NCBI GenBank assembly: GCA_021740385.1
Contig: JAIOZY010000009.1
Span: forward strand, 31,396 to 95,395
DNA length: 64,000 nt
From: Prolixibacteraceae bacterium
GTDB lineage: Bacteria > Bacteroidota > Bacteroidia > Bacteroidales > Prolixibacteraceae
Reading direction: 5' to 3'
This document shows, one piece after another, positions 1 through 8,681 of this stretch. The number at the start of each line of letters is the position of its first letter. Positions within the stretch are counted from its first letter, which is position 1. A model generated the notes under the pieces. It was not told the DNA's origin. It saw only the letters and a program-made list of their open reading frames with translations, and ran no database searches. Both the position numbers and the translations under genes were made by a program.

Positions 1-1096
1 CTTTAATGTTATCCCATTCCTGATCGAATATAAGTTTGTAATACCTCGATTTCACACGGGTGACTTCAATGTAATCGACATACGATTTGCTGTTGAGCAA
101 TTCGCGGGCAACTTCAAATTCGTCGTTCAGCTTTTCGTTTTTTAATTTGCCCATTTGTTGCAGGTTGAGGTAAATGGGATGCAGCGCGTAAACCGATATG
201 GCTTTGTAAGGGTATGAATCGAGCCACGAGTGGGTGGCAACCGTTTCGTTAATGGGTAGTACCTGTATCATTTTCAGCCCGGTTTTCGATGCCCAGTCGG
301 CCAGTTTTTTCAAATCGTTGAATTCGCCGGTACCAAAGCTTTGCCGGCTACGTAACGAAAATACGGGCACTGCTACGCCGGCTCCTTTCCAGTTTCCGGC
401 CGGGTACCTGAATTTTTCATCGTTGCGTATGTGAATGGATGGTGTTTCAGTTTTGTTTACAAAAAAAATTGAACGTTCATTCCCTTCTTCCCAAACTTCG
501 GTTTCTTTTGTTTTCCGGTTGGTAAGCACGTACTTGTATCCCATCGGGAATTTAGCTTTTCCCAAGTCAACTTCGAGGCTCCATAGCGTTGAGCCGGTTT
601 TTTTCATGGTTACCGGTTTTATCCAGTTGCCCAGTGACGGTATGTTTCCTACAAGGCTTACCTGCAAATGTTTTGGAACCCGGGGTGCTGAAAGGTTGAA
701 CCGGATCACTGAATGGTTTCCGGCCATCTTTTTCGTTGTTGAATTTTTTGTATGGGCCATTAAAACACCCGTAAATACTTTCGAAAACAGGGGAAAATCT
801 TCATCGGCCTTTGGCCGCCAAAAATCGCGTATTTCGACAATTTTATGTCCGGTTGAAGCAAAGCACCGGTTTTTGCCACCTTCCCATAAAAGGGATTTGT
901 CGGCATTTTTTATGAAGTATTTGTATTCAAATTCTTCTTCTTCTGTACTGAATGTTGTTTCCCATTCACCGTTACCAATGTACAACATGGGAAAGGCTTC
1001 GCGTGTGTCCCAATTCCCAATCTCACTTGTTGAACCTGATATCCAGAGCGATTGCCCCCAGGCCGTTTTATAATTTATACGAAAAGTTAGTTTCAT
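1..1096 (-). CDS. malQ: 4-alpha-glucanotransferase (amylomaltase) with N-terminal CBM20 domains, partial
   Basis: My reverse-strand translation begins MKLTFRINYKTAWGQSLWIS and runs off the left edge, so only about 365 N-terminal residues are visible. Two starch-binding CBM20-like modules come first (roughly residues 1-110 and 120-235, the second with VSLVGNIPSLGNW). The start of a GH77 barrel follows, with FGTGEFNDLKKLADW, the LPINET segment and DSYPYKAISVYALHP. This CBM20-CBM20-GH77 order is the usual architecture of Bacteroidota MalQ, which moves alpha-1,4-glucan segments between maltooligosaccharides in the cytoplasm. No signal peptide is seen. In-frame ATGs also lie at 1105 and 1117. I prefer 1096 because homologues start near MKLTF and a GGGGG stretch precedes it. 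The catalytic residues lie outside the window. Confidence 0.9.
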   Translation of the reverse strand, partial: MKLTFRINYKTAWGQSLWISGSTSEIGNWDTREAFPMLYIGNGEWETTFSTEEEEFEYKYFIKNADKSLLWEGGKNRCFASTGHKIVEIRDFWRPKADEDFPLFSKVFTGVLMAHTKNSTTKKMAGNHSVIRFNLSAPRVPKHLQVSLVGNIPSLGNWIKPVTMKKTGSTLWSLEVDLGKAKFPMGYKYVLTNRKTKETEVWEEGNERSIFFVNKTETPSIHIRNDEKFRYPAGNWKGAGVAVPVFSLRSRQSFGTGEFNDLKKLADWASKTGLKMIQVLPINETVATHSWLDSYPYKAISVYALHPIYLNLQQMGKLKNEKLNDEFEVARELLNSKSYVDYIEVTRVKSRYYKLIFDQEWDNIK

Positions 1097-1331
1097 ATCC
1101 CCCATTTTAAATTTCATTCCCCTTGCTCCAACTTTTTCTTACAAACATCAAGTTCGCAGTATTTTTATAGAAAACAAATAGCTGATGAAAAAAAATATTC
1201 GAAATAAATTGGCAGGAGCTTAAACAGGGGTTGTAAATTCCTGAATTCAGATTTTAAATCGGAATAAGTGGATAAAAAAAGGTTTATTTCAAATTGCTTC
1301 TTATTATTTTAGCGGCAAAAAATTCAAAACA

Positions 1332-1715
1332 ATGGCAATAACAATTGATGAAAAAGACCTTTCAAAGTTTATTCTTATGGGCGACCGTGTACTTGTTAAA
1401 CCCAAAAATCCGCAAAGCAAGACGAAAAGCGGGCTTTACCTGCCGCCAACCGTTCAGGAAAACGAGAAAGTGCAAAGCGGTTACATTGTAAAGACCGGCC
1501 CGGGATACCCGATACCAGCCATGGCCGATCAGGAAGATTTCTGGAAAGCCGGGAAAGAAGATGTAAAGTACATTCCGCTTCAGGCAAAGGAAGGTGACCT
1601 TGCCGTTTACCTGCAGAAAACCGGTTACGAGATTGAATTCAACAGCGAAAAGTACATCATACTGCCGCATTCAGCTATATTGATGATTATTCGGGATGAG
1701 GGGATGTTTGAGTAG
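1332..1715 (+). CDS. GroES-like (Cpn10) protein, orphan and long
   Basis: 127 residues with the Cpn10 signature near the N-terminus (ILMGDRVLVKPKNPQSKTKSGLYLPPT at about residues 14-40, given here only as a guide) and the closing element EKYIILPHSAILMII. Family knowledge: Cpn10 forms the heptameric lid of GroEL. This copy is longer than canonical GroES (about 95 residues) because of an insertion around residues 60-85 (PAMADQEDFWKAGKEDVKY), and no groEL is adjacent. Bacteroidota often carry such an extra GroES-like protein besides groES-groEL. Its partner is unknown and it may not serve GroEL at all. A short AT-rich leader precedes the start. Confidence 0.85.
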   Translation: MAITIDEKDLSKFILMGDRVLVKPKNPQSKTKSGLYLPPTVQENEKVQSGYIVKTGPGYPIPAMADQEDFWKAGKEDVKYIPLQAKEGDLAVYLQKTGYEIEFNSEKYIILPHSAILMIIRDEGMFE

Positions 1716-1848
1716 TCGTTTGGACGACAGAAGAAAATGGCGGTAGTAACAACAAACCGATGGTCAGTCTTCGCTAAAGTTTTGTCGGACAAGCCAGTAC
1801 CCTGCCTTTGCTATGGCTTCGGCTGGCAAAGCCAGTACTCAGTATACC

Positions 1849-2379
1849 TTACAATAGCCCTTTTACTTCTTCTTGTAGAAATTTGATGGCGTTGGTAAGC
1901 GGGTCGTCACTTACATCGGCAAATTCTTCGAGCAGGTCGGTGGCATAATCCATGTAAGGGTCATCGGGTTTATGATCGGCGGCTGTTGAACTTACAAGTT
2001 GCATCATACTTTGACGTGCTGCCACAACCATTGACCATGCTTCGGGCGAAACGTATAATTGCTGCGACAGGTTATGTTCAAATTCATCCCGTATGTTTTC
2101 AAGAAGTTTTTTTTGCAGGTCGAGTACGTTCATGCCCGTTTGCGTGTTCCGTATTACCATCGATTCGGGCTTGATGCGTTCGAGGAACAGGGTTAAGCGT
2201 TCGTATGCCTGCAGGCGCAAGGGCATGGTTTCACTGCTAAACTTCATGCGTAATTCCTGCTTTCGTTGTTTTTCAAATTGCTCGAAAAACGATTTCAACA
2301 TGTAATAAACGAATAAAAAAACCACAATGAGCGGAAAAAGCATCGCGATGGCTTGTTCTATAATTTTTTGCCAATTCAT
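1849..2379 (-). CDS. Conserved membrane-anchored protein of unknown function
   Basis: 176 residues. One hydrophobic segment (about residues 10-28) lies near the N-terminus, followed by a mostly helical, charged, cytoplasmic-looking domain with a conserved-looking core (RLQAYERLTLFLERIKPESM, then DEFEHNLSQQLYVSPEAW). I know similar small proteins from many Bacteroidota (a DUF7935-like family, from memory) but no function. The gene is transcribed away from the aminotransferase at 2573. The 157-bp divergent spacer contains a small hairpin, AAATGCC/GGCATTT, at 2426-2446. Confidence 0.75.
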   Translation of the reverse strand: MNWQKIIEQAIAMLFPLIVVFLFVYYMLKSFFEQFEKQRKQELRMKFSSETMPLRLQAYERLTLFLERIKPESMVIRNTQTGMNVLDLQKKLLENIRDEFEHNLSQQLYVSPEAWSMVVAARQSMMQLVSSTAADHKPDDPYMDYATDLLEEFADVSDDPLTNAIKFLQEEVKGLL

Positions 2380-2572
2380 ACCAATTTGTTAAAAAAATGT
2401 TTAAACTTTATTCAAAAATCATGAAAAATGCCTGAAAATGGCATTTATTTCCATTTTTTTTTGCAAAATTTTTATCTTGCATGCGCATGTAAAAGTAACG
2501 AAAATTACCGATCCGGCAGTTTAATAAATTGCATGTGTGCTTTTTTTTAAGAACCAATTTAAAGGAAATTAT

Positions 2573-3865
2573 ATGAATCCACAGGCAGAAGAACTAAACA
2601 AGCTTATTCAATCGGAAAATCCGGTTGTATACGATTTATTATCTGAAAAAGGTAAAAATATTTTCTTTCCGAAGAAAGGAATACTCGGACAAACAGCCGA
2701 TGCCAAAGGCACAAAAATAAATGCAACAATTGGTGCAGCCATCGAAGATGACGGATCGCCCATGCGGCTTGAGGCCATTGCATCGAAAGTGGGGCTCGAT
2801 CCATCCGGCGTTTTCCCGTACGCACCCAGTTTTGGCCGTCCCGACATACGCCCCCGCTGGAAACAAATGATTTACAAAAAGAACCCTGCGTTAAACGGTG
2901 TTGAGCTTAGCCTGCCCGTTGTAACCAATGCACTTACCCACGGGGTTAGCATGGCCGGTTACCTGTTTGCCGATCCGGGCGATGAAGTGATTGTTCCAAA
3001 CTATTTTTGGGGCAATTATAACCTGATATTGAAAAATGCGTATGGTGCTGAATTCAAGCCATTCGAGCTTTTTGACAACAACGGTTTCAATATTGAATCG
3101 TTTGCCGGGGCGTTAAACGACGGGCCGGTAGGTAAAAAAATTGTTGTACTGAATTTCCCCAATAACCCGTCGGGATATTCTCCCACCGTTGAAGAGGCCA
3201 AATGTATTATGAACGCAGTTAAAACGGCAGCCGAAAAGGGTAATAAAATTGCCGTTTTGTGCGACGATGCCTATTTCGGGCTGGTTTACGAGGAGGGGAT
3301 CGAAGAACAGAGTATTTTCTCGTATCTCGCTAACCTGCACGAAAATGTGTTGGCTGTGAAAATAGACGGACCAACGAAAGAGGATTACGTTTGGGGCTTC
3401 AGGGTAGGATTTATCACCTTTGGAATAAAAGGAGGAAACGCCCCGCTTTACAATGCCCTCGAATCGAAAACTGCCGGTGCCGTGCGCGGTAACATATCCA
3501 ACGCTTCGAACCTTTCACAGTCGTTGTTATTACAGGCATTCGACAGCCCCGATTATTTTAGCCAGAAAGCAGCAAAATTTGACATTATGAAAGCCCGTTA
3601 CGATGCGGTAAAAGAAACCCTGGCCGATGAAAAATACAAGGAGTGTTTTACCGCACTGCCTTACAATTCAGGGTATTTCATGTGTGTGAAACTGGCCGGG
3701 GGAATTGATGGTGAAGCCCTGCGGCGGTTGCTCATCGAGAAATACAGCATTGGTATTATCAACCTGAATAACATCATCCGCATTGCTTATTCGGCAGTAG
3801 CAGCTAAAGATGTAAAAGAAATGTTCGATGGAATTTATTCGGCTTGCATTGAAGTGAGGGGTTGA
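2573..3865 (+). CDS. PLP-dependent aminotransferase class I/II
   Basis: 430 residues from the ATG at 2573, which is preceded by AAGGAA at a suitable distance. An upstream in-frame start at 2537 would add only 12 non-conserved residues. Fold-type I hallmarks are visible: the substrate/PLP segment FPNNPSGY (residues 195-202), CDDAYFG (230-236, with Asp232 and Tyr234 as PLP contacts), the likely Schiff-base lysine Lys269 in DGPTKEDYVWGFRVGF, and Arg277 downstream of it. The active-site lysine context (GPTKED) differs from the common SFSK. The substrate is not evident. It is a cytoplasmic monocistronic gene closed by the terminator at 3884-3918. Confidence 0.88.
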   Translation: MNPQAEELNKLIQSENPVVYDLLSEKGKNIFFPKKGILGQTADAKGTKINATIGAAIEDDGSPMRLEAIASKVGLDPSGVFPYAPSFGRPDIRPRWKQMIYKKNPALNGVELSLPVVTNALTHGVSMAGYLFADPGDEVIVPNYFWGNYNLILKNAYGAEFKPFELFDNNGFNIESFAGALNDGPVGKKIVVLNFPNNPSGYSPTVEEAKCIMNAVKTAAEKGNKIAVLCDDAYFGLVYEEGIEEQSIFSYLANLHENVLAVKIDGPTKEDYVWGFRVGFITFGIKGGNAPLYNALESKTAGAVRGNISNASNLSQSLLLQAFDSPDYFSQKAAKFDIMKARYDAVKETLADEKYKECFTALPYNSGYFMCVKLAGGIDGEALRRLLIEKYSIGIINLNNIIRIAYSAVAAKDVKEMFDGIYSACIEVRG

Positions 3866-3883
3866 TCGTAAAATATTTTCAAT

Positions 3884-3918
3884 AAAAAGAGGCTGTCTCA
3901 GGAGGCAGTCTCTTTTTT
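3884..3918. terminator. Bidirectional intrinsic terminator
   Basis: AAAAAGAGGCTG at 3884-3895 pairs with CAGTCTCTTTTT at 3906-3917 (one G-U), and the pairing extends inward to a small loop. A-tract and T-tract flank the stem. It sits between the convergent genes ending at 3865 (+) and 3917 (-) and overlaps the minus-strand stop codon. Confidence 0.8.
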
Positions 3919-4384
3919 ATTCCTTTGGATTTTTTATCGTGTCGGTTACAACTTCCGTTTTACTCAATTCAAATTTTACCCGCGAAAGTTTTGTGCTTTG
4001 AAAAAATACAATCAAGCCCAATACAAATACCAATACAACCAACGGGATAAATGGCTTTTTCCGGATGATACGTACAAGCAGGCTGATTCCGCCAAGCGAG
4101 CCTGTTGCTGCAAGCATAATAAGCATTTTAATAACATCCTTAATATCTTGTTCTACCAGACCTTTGGTTTGTGGGGAGGGTATGGCCCCGCTAAGTAAAA
4201 CGGTTAAAGCAAGTATGGCAATAACAATGAGTACAATTTCGGCAACTTTTCCCAGCAGGGGTTTTTTATCAATCCATGCAAAAAGGTAAAGGCCCAGTGC
4301 TCCAAATAGTAAATACTGTGGGGCGCTACGTAACAACACTTCAAGTAAATCAATTGAAATCATGCTTGTTCCATTTTTTTTCAA
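3917..4384 (-). CDS. Small polytopic membrane protein, unknown function
   Basis: 155 residues with about four hydrophobic segments (roughly 22-38, 45-66, 86-105 and 112-133) and a charged C-terminal tail ending VVTDTIKNPKE. No enzymatic motif is recognised. The start could also be the internal Met8 (MISIDLLEV). It converges with the aminotransferase across the shared terminator and diverges from the gene at 4477. The function is unknown. Confidence 0.65.
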   Translation of the reverse strand: MKKNGTSMISIDLLEVLLRSAPQYLLFGALGLYLFAWIDKKPLLGKVAEIVLIVIAILALTVLLSGAIPSPQTKGLVEQDIKDVIKMLIMLAATGSLGGISLLVRIIRKKPFIPLVVLVFVLGLIVFFQSTKLSRVKFELSKTEVVTDTIKNPKE

Positions 4385-4476
4385 AAGTAGAATATTTTCC
4401 CTATTGAATTCGTTTTATTCTTCATTAATAAGACGTAATTTCACTACTGATTTGAAAAACAGACAATTTTAATAGT

Positions 4477-5496
4477 ATGAAAACAGTTACACGAATAGCA
4501 TTAGTTTTTCTCGCCTTTATTGCCGTGTCGTGCCAGCCTCGTCTGGCATTAAAGGACAAACATACGGTTGTTTTTTACAATGTTGAAAATTTGTTCGATA
4601 CCCTTGATAACCCGCATAAAACCGATAATGAATTTATGCCCGTTGAACCCAAAAACTGGAATACTACACGTTACCGGCAAAAATTATCGGACCTGGCCCG
4701 GGTCATTTCTTCGGTCGATACGGTTGAATTACCGGTTCTTGTTGGTTTGGCCGAAGTTGAAAATGACCGGGTGCTTCAGGACCTTGTTGCGGAACCTTTA
4801 CTGCACGATGCGAATTACAGCATTGTGTGGGAAGAAGGGCCCGATGTGCGGGGCATTGATTGCGCGTTGCTCTACCGGCCCGATTGTTTCAGGGTTGACA
4901 AGGTTGAAAATATTGAAATTGAAATTGATTCATTGCCGCGCTTCAAAACCCGCGATATACTTTATGCATCGGGGTGGCTGGGAAACGACTACCTTCATGT
5001 TTTTGTAAACCATTGGCCATCGAGGCGGGGAGGTGTTGACGACTCGGAACCGAAAAGGATTGAAGCCGCCCGTGTATTGCGCGAAAAAGTTGATCTGGTT
5101 TTTAATACCGATCCAAAAGCAAACATCATCGTTATGGGCGATATGAACGATGAACCTGCAAACCGCAGTTTGCTGGATGTATTGAAGGCTTTGCCCAATA
5201 ACAAAATGCCCGGCGAAAAGCAGCTGGTTAATTTAATGTACGATGAATTCAATGATGGCGATGGATCGTACAGCTACCGCGGCGACTGGTCAATGCTTGA
5301 TAACATTATTGTTTCGTCGAACCTGTTGAAAGAACAAAAAGGGTATAATACTTCCCTGGATAATGGTTTTATTTTTCATCAAAAATTCATGGAATACGTT
5401 AACAGCAGCGGGCAAATATCGCCAAACCGTACATACGGACGCAGTTATTACGGGGGAATCAGCGACCATTTTCCCGTGTATGTGACTTTTGAATAA
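4477..5496 (+). CDS. Endonuclease/exonuclease/phosphatase-family lipoprotein
   Basis: 339 residues. A lipoprotein signal with lipobox IAVSC (Cys19) is followed by an EEP fold. The motifs in order are FYNVENLFDT (the Mg-binding Asn/Glu region), VGLAEVEND (catalytic Glu), FVNHWPSRRGG, MGDMNDEP (Asp/Asn pair) and a C-terminal SDHFPVYVTF (Asp-His). The complete catalytic set is therefore present. Family members hydrolyse phosphodiester or phosphomonoester bonds. Lipid anchoring suggests a periplasmic or surface enzyme that scavenges nucleic acid or phosphate. The stop lies 5 bp from the convergent mltG stop. Confidence 0.88.
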   Translation: MKTVTRIALVFLAFIAVSCQPRLALKDKHTVVFYNVENLFDTLDNPHKTDNEFMPVEPKNWNTTRYRQKLSDLARVISSVDTVELPVLVGLAEVENDRVLQDLVAEPLLHDANYSIVWEEGPDVRGIDCALLYRPDCFRVDKVENIEIEIDSLPRFKTRDILYASGWLGNDYLHVFVNHWPSRRGGVDDSEPKRIEAARVLREKVDLVFNTDPKANIIVMGDMNDEPANRSLLDVLKALPNNKMPGEKQLVNLMYDEFNDGDGSYSYRGDWSMLDNIIVSSNLLKEQKGYNTSLDNGFIFHQKFMEYVNSSGQISPNRTYGRSYYGGISDHFPVYVTFE

Positions 5497-5501
5497 CGCG
5501 T

Positions 5502-6563
5502 TTACCGCCAAATTTTATTTTTGTTTAATGCTCTCCGGTAGCGTGCAGCGTTCCGGTTATGTTCCACCAGGTTAGCCGCGAAGCGGTGTTCGCCCGAGAA
5601 ATCTTCCTTGGCACACATGTACAGGTAATTGTGGTTTTCGGCATTTAGTACGGCTTCAACCGATGAAATTTCGGGGAACCCAATGGGGCCCGGGGGCAAA
5701 CCGGCGTATTTGTAGGTGTTGTAAGGCGAATCAATTTTTAACATGTCGTTGGTTATTCGCCTGATTGATGTGTCGTTAAGTGCATATTTTATGGTCGGGT
5801 CGGCCTGTAATGCCATGCCGCGTTTTAAACGGTTCAGGTACAAACCGGCAATAATGGGTTTCTCTTCTGGAATGACCGTTTCTTTTTCTACAATCGATGC
5901 CAGGGTAACTGCTTCAACGGGTGTGAGCCCTTTCTTTTCGGCTTTTTCTTTTCGTTTACTGTTCCAAAAACGTTCGTATTCGGCATTCATCCTTGTCAGG
6001 AATTCATCCGGAGTTGTTGTCCAGTAAAACTCATAGGTGTTGGGAATGAACATGGCCGGGAACGCTGTCGCGGTAAAACCGTATTTTTGCTGAATTGCCG
6101 GGTCGGTAAATTGCGAAATCAGGTTAAGCGAGTCGGGTTCAATATAATCAGATACTTTACCTGCCAGGTCGGCAAACGAGTTCACGTTGTGAAATTTGAG
6201 TTCGACCGGATCCTGGTTGCCTGCCCTTAGCTTGTTTACAAGGTTATTCGTATTGGTTCCTTTTTTCAGTTTGTACAGGCCGGGCCTGATGCTTGTTTTG
6301 TAGTCTTTCTTTTTGGCTATCCATTTAAACGCTTTATAGTTGATAAGGACCTGTTCTTTTTCAAGTTTGTTGTAAACATCTTCGAATGTTTCCCCGGTGC
6401 CGATAACAAGCGTGTGATCTTTAGCGACATTCGATTTGAAAATGAAACCATAAAGTTCGAATGCCCTAAACCCAAGAATAATAAGCAGTAATGCAAACAG
6501 TACCATCGAAAACCTTGCGATGCGGGGCATATAATTTCGTTTATTTCTTCGTTCGATAACCAT
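5502..6563 (-). CDS. mltG: Endolytic murein transglycosylase MltG
   Basis: 353 residues. A short basic N-terminus, one transmembrane helix (about 19-36), a LysM-like region and the YceG/MltG catalytic domain are visible. The family signature ASIVEKET is present with the catalytic Glu at residue 226, followed by LQADPTIKYAL and the conserved YNTYKYAGLPPGPI block. MltG cleaves nascent peptidoglycan strands at the inner membrane and so sets glycan chain length. An alternative start is Met12 (MPRIARFS). It is divergent from the gene at 6645 with an 81-bp spacer. Confidence 0.93.
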   Translation of the reverse strand: MVIERRNKRNYMPRIARFSMVLFALLLIILGFRAFELYGFIFKSNVAKDHTLVIGTGETFEDVYNKLEKEQVLINYKAFKWIAKKKDYKTSIRPGLYKLKKGTNTNNLVNKLRAGNQDPVELKFHNVNSFADLAGKVSDYIEPDSLNLISQFTDPAIQQKYGFTATAFPAMFIPNTYEFYWTTTPDEFLTRMNAEYERFWNSKRKEKAEKKGLTPVEAVTLASIVEKETVIPEEKPIIAGLYLNRLKRGMALQADPTIKYALNDTSIRRITNDMLKIDSPYNTYKYAGLPPGPIGFPEISSVEAVLNAENHNYLYMCAKEDFSGEHRFAANLVEHNRNAARYRRALNKNKIWR

Positions 6564-6644
6564 AGCTGATTCTGTTTTAACTTTTCACTGCAAAAATATA
6601 TTTTTCACGACAAACAAAACGGAATACCCCGTTGTTTATTTTAC

Positions 6645-7238
6645 ATGAAAAAACTTCTGATTGTTATATTGTTTTTCGTTAGTGTTGCATTAACTGCTTC
6701 TGCACAGGGAAATCATGTTGATTTTGTTGAAAAGAGTTTGAAAACCAACAATACCGGTATGATGGTTTTGGGTGGATGGGCCCTGGCCAATATGGCATAC
6801 GGGGCTTATGGCTGGGCAAATTTTGACGGACAGCAAAAATATTTTAACCAGATGAACTTTTTCTGGAACACGGTTAATTTGTCGATAGCAGGAATTGCAT
6901 TGTATAACAACTTCTCAACGGATTATTCTTTGGTGAGTACCGAAGATATTTTGTCTAACCACCTTAAAACAGAGCGGATACTTTTAATTAATTCTGCGCT
7001 CGATGTGGGATATATCGGGACTGGTTTTTTGTTGCGTTATCTCGGCACAAAATCTGATAAACGAACTGAACTGCTCCGTGGATATGGCAATTCGCTTATA
7101 CTTCAGGGAAGCTTTCTGCTTGTGTTTGACCTGGCGTTTTATGCTGTTATGCATAGCATTAGTGTGCAATACAACTCTCAAGTCAGTTTTTCCATATCTC
7201 CACGGTTTTATGGCTTGAATTTGGCTTTTCGCTTATAA
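6645..7238 (+). CDS. Secreted/membrane protein of unknown function (DUF6992-like)
   Basis: 197 residues. A clear signal peptide ends near TASAQG, followed by several hydrophobic stretches (GMMVLGGWALANMAYGAYGW, LSIAGIALYNNF, SLILQGSFLLVFDLAFYAVM). The C-terminus ends in an aromatic residue pattern (FRL). I recall comparable Bacteroidota proteins labelled DUF6992, but their role is unknown. Predicted location is the inner or outer membrane. No operon partner is obvious. Confidence 0.65.
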   Translation: MKKLLIVILFFVSVALTASAQGNHVDFVEKSLKTNNTGMMVLGGWALANMAYGAYGWANFDGQQKYFNQMNFFWNTVNLSIAGIALYNNFSTDYSLVSTEDILSNHLKTERILLINSALDVGYIGTGFLLRYLGTKSDKRTELLRGYGNSLILQGSFLLVFDLAFYAVMHSISVQYNSQVSFSISPRFYGLNLAFRL

Positions 7239-7298
7239 AGGGCCAATCATATCCTTTTTTAAAGTAGCTTGTGTTAAATGTTGATCCTTTGTGCGGAC

Positions 7299-7306
7299 TA
7301 TTTTTG
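7299..7306 (+). promoter_or_regulatory. Candidate Bacteroidota -7 box upstream of the flavodiiron gene
   Basis: TATTTTTG matches the Bacteroidota -7 consensus TAnnTTTG exactly, about 53 nt before the ATG at 7359. No well-spaced TTG (-33) box is seen, so this is a weak call. Confidence 0.3.
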
Positions 7307-7358
7307 ATCGCTATCCCGAAATCAGTTAAATTCGTGTTTTAAAAAAAATAAATTCATA

Positions 7359-8558
7359 ATGCATAAGATAAATTTATCAGGCGACATTTATTTTCTTGGT
7401 GTAAACGACCGGCGTACAGCTTTATTCGAAAATTTCTGGCCGCTTCCCAACGGGGTTACGTACAATTCGTATTTGATTGTCGATGAAAAAGTTTGCCTGA
7501 TTGACACGGTTGAACGAAAATTTTCAGATGATCTGTTTGAGAAAATTGAAGCCATTATTGGTAAACGGCCGGTTGATTATCTGATTATTAACCATGTTGA
7601 GCCCGATCACTCGGGGGCCATTCGGGCAGTAAAAGAAAAATATCCCGGGATAACGCTTGTTGGAAACAAAAAAACCATTCCAATTGTAACCAATTTTTAT
7701 GGCGATACGGAAAATTCACTCATCGTTGAAGATGGCGGAACTCTCGATCTGGGAAAACACGAGCTGAGTTTCCATACTATACCCATGGTGCACTGGCCCG
7801 AGAGCATGGTTACGTTTGAATCGGAAACAGGCATTCTCTTTTCAAACGATGCTTTTGGCAGCTTTGGCACATTTGGAGGCGCCGTATTCGACGACGAGGT
7901 TGATCTGAACTTATACGAAGAAGAAGTGATGCGGTATTATACCAACATTGTGGGGAAATATTGCCCGCATACACAACGTGCCCTGGTGAAACTTGAAAAT
8001 TTGAAGATTAACCAAATTGCCCCTTCTCATGGACTGCTTTGGCGTAGTAACCTTTCCTGGATTTTGGAGAGATACCAGAAATGGAGCAGCTATTCAACCG
8101 ATAACGGGGTGGTTATTGTATTCGGTTCCATGTACGGTCACACCGAAAAGATGGCCGATGCCATTGGCCGCCAGTTGGCAAACAGAGGCGTAAAAAACCT
8201 GCGGATATATGATGCTTCAAAAACACATATCTCGTATATAATCAGCGATATCTTTAAATACAAAGGGGTTATTATTGGCAGTTGTGCCTATAACAATGAA
8301 ATGTTCCCGCCCGTTGAAGCCCTGGTAAGGGAAATTGAGCACAAAGGAATTAAAGACCATTACCTTGGTTTGTTTGGCTCATATAGCTGGAATGGAGGAG
8401 GAGTGAAGAACCTCGAAAAATTTGCCGAAGCCGTAAAATGGGAAATTGTGGATTCGCCGGTTGAAGAAAAAGGGGCACTAAAAGAAGAAAAGTATGCGGC
8501 ACTGGTTGCATTGGCTAATGCCATGGCCGGTAAACTCGTAGAAGATTTTGGAAAATAG
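7359..8558 (+). CDS. Flavodiiron protein (FprA-type O2/NO reductase)
   Basis: 399 residues with two domains. The N-terminal metallo-beta-lactamase-like domain carries the diiron ligands His79-x-Glu81-x-Asp83 with His84, His145, Asp164 and His224 (in SHGLLW). The C-terminal flavodoxin domain starts near residue 251 with the FMN loop GSMYGHTE (256-263). There is no rubredoxin extension. Family role: four-electron reduction of O2 to water, or of NO to N2O, in the cytoplasm of anaerobes or microaerophiles, with electrons delivered by a separate rubredoxin. The enzyme points to an oxygen-sensitive lifestyle. The gene stands alone. Confidence 0.94.
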   Translation: MHKINLSGDIYFLGVNDRRTALFENFWPLPNGVTYNSYLIVDEKVCLIDTVERKFSDDLFEKIEAIIGKRPVDYLIINHVEPDHSGAIRAVKEKYPGITLVGNKKTIPIVTNFYGDTENSLIVEDGGTLDLGKHELSFHTIPMVHWPESMVTFESETGILFSNDAFGSFGTFGGAVFDDEVDLNLYEEEVMRYYTNIVGKYCPHTQRALVKLENLKINQIAPSHGLLWRSNLSWILERYQKWSSYSTDNGVVIVFGSMYGHTEKMADAIGRQLANRGVKNLRIYDASKTHISYIISDIFKYKGVIIGSCAYNNEMFPPVEALVREIEHKGIKDHYLGLFGSYSWNGGGVKNLEKFAEAVKWEIVDSPVEEKGALKEEKYAALVALANAMAGKLVEDFGK

Positions 8559-8681
8559 TATTTTTCTTTTGTTTCATAGTGGAATGTTTTAATGAAATGA
8601 TTAACTTTCAACTCTATTTTTAATCGTTTTTCATTAACCCTGATAAAATATATCTGGTATTTTATCTTACACAAACTCTCT

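Noticed and set aside
435..1073. Plus-strand ORF of 212 codons
   Set aside because: It is the antisense shadow of the clearly recognisable CBM20-GH77 gene on the minus strand.
2426..2446. Terminator hairpin AAATGCC/GGCATTT
   Set aside because: It lies between two divergent genes, so there is no upstream gene for it to terminate on either strand.
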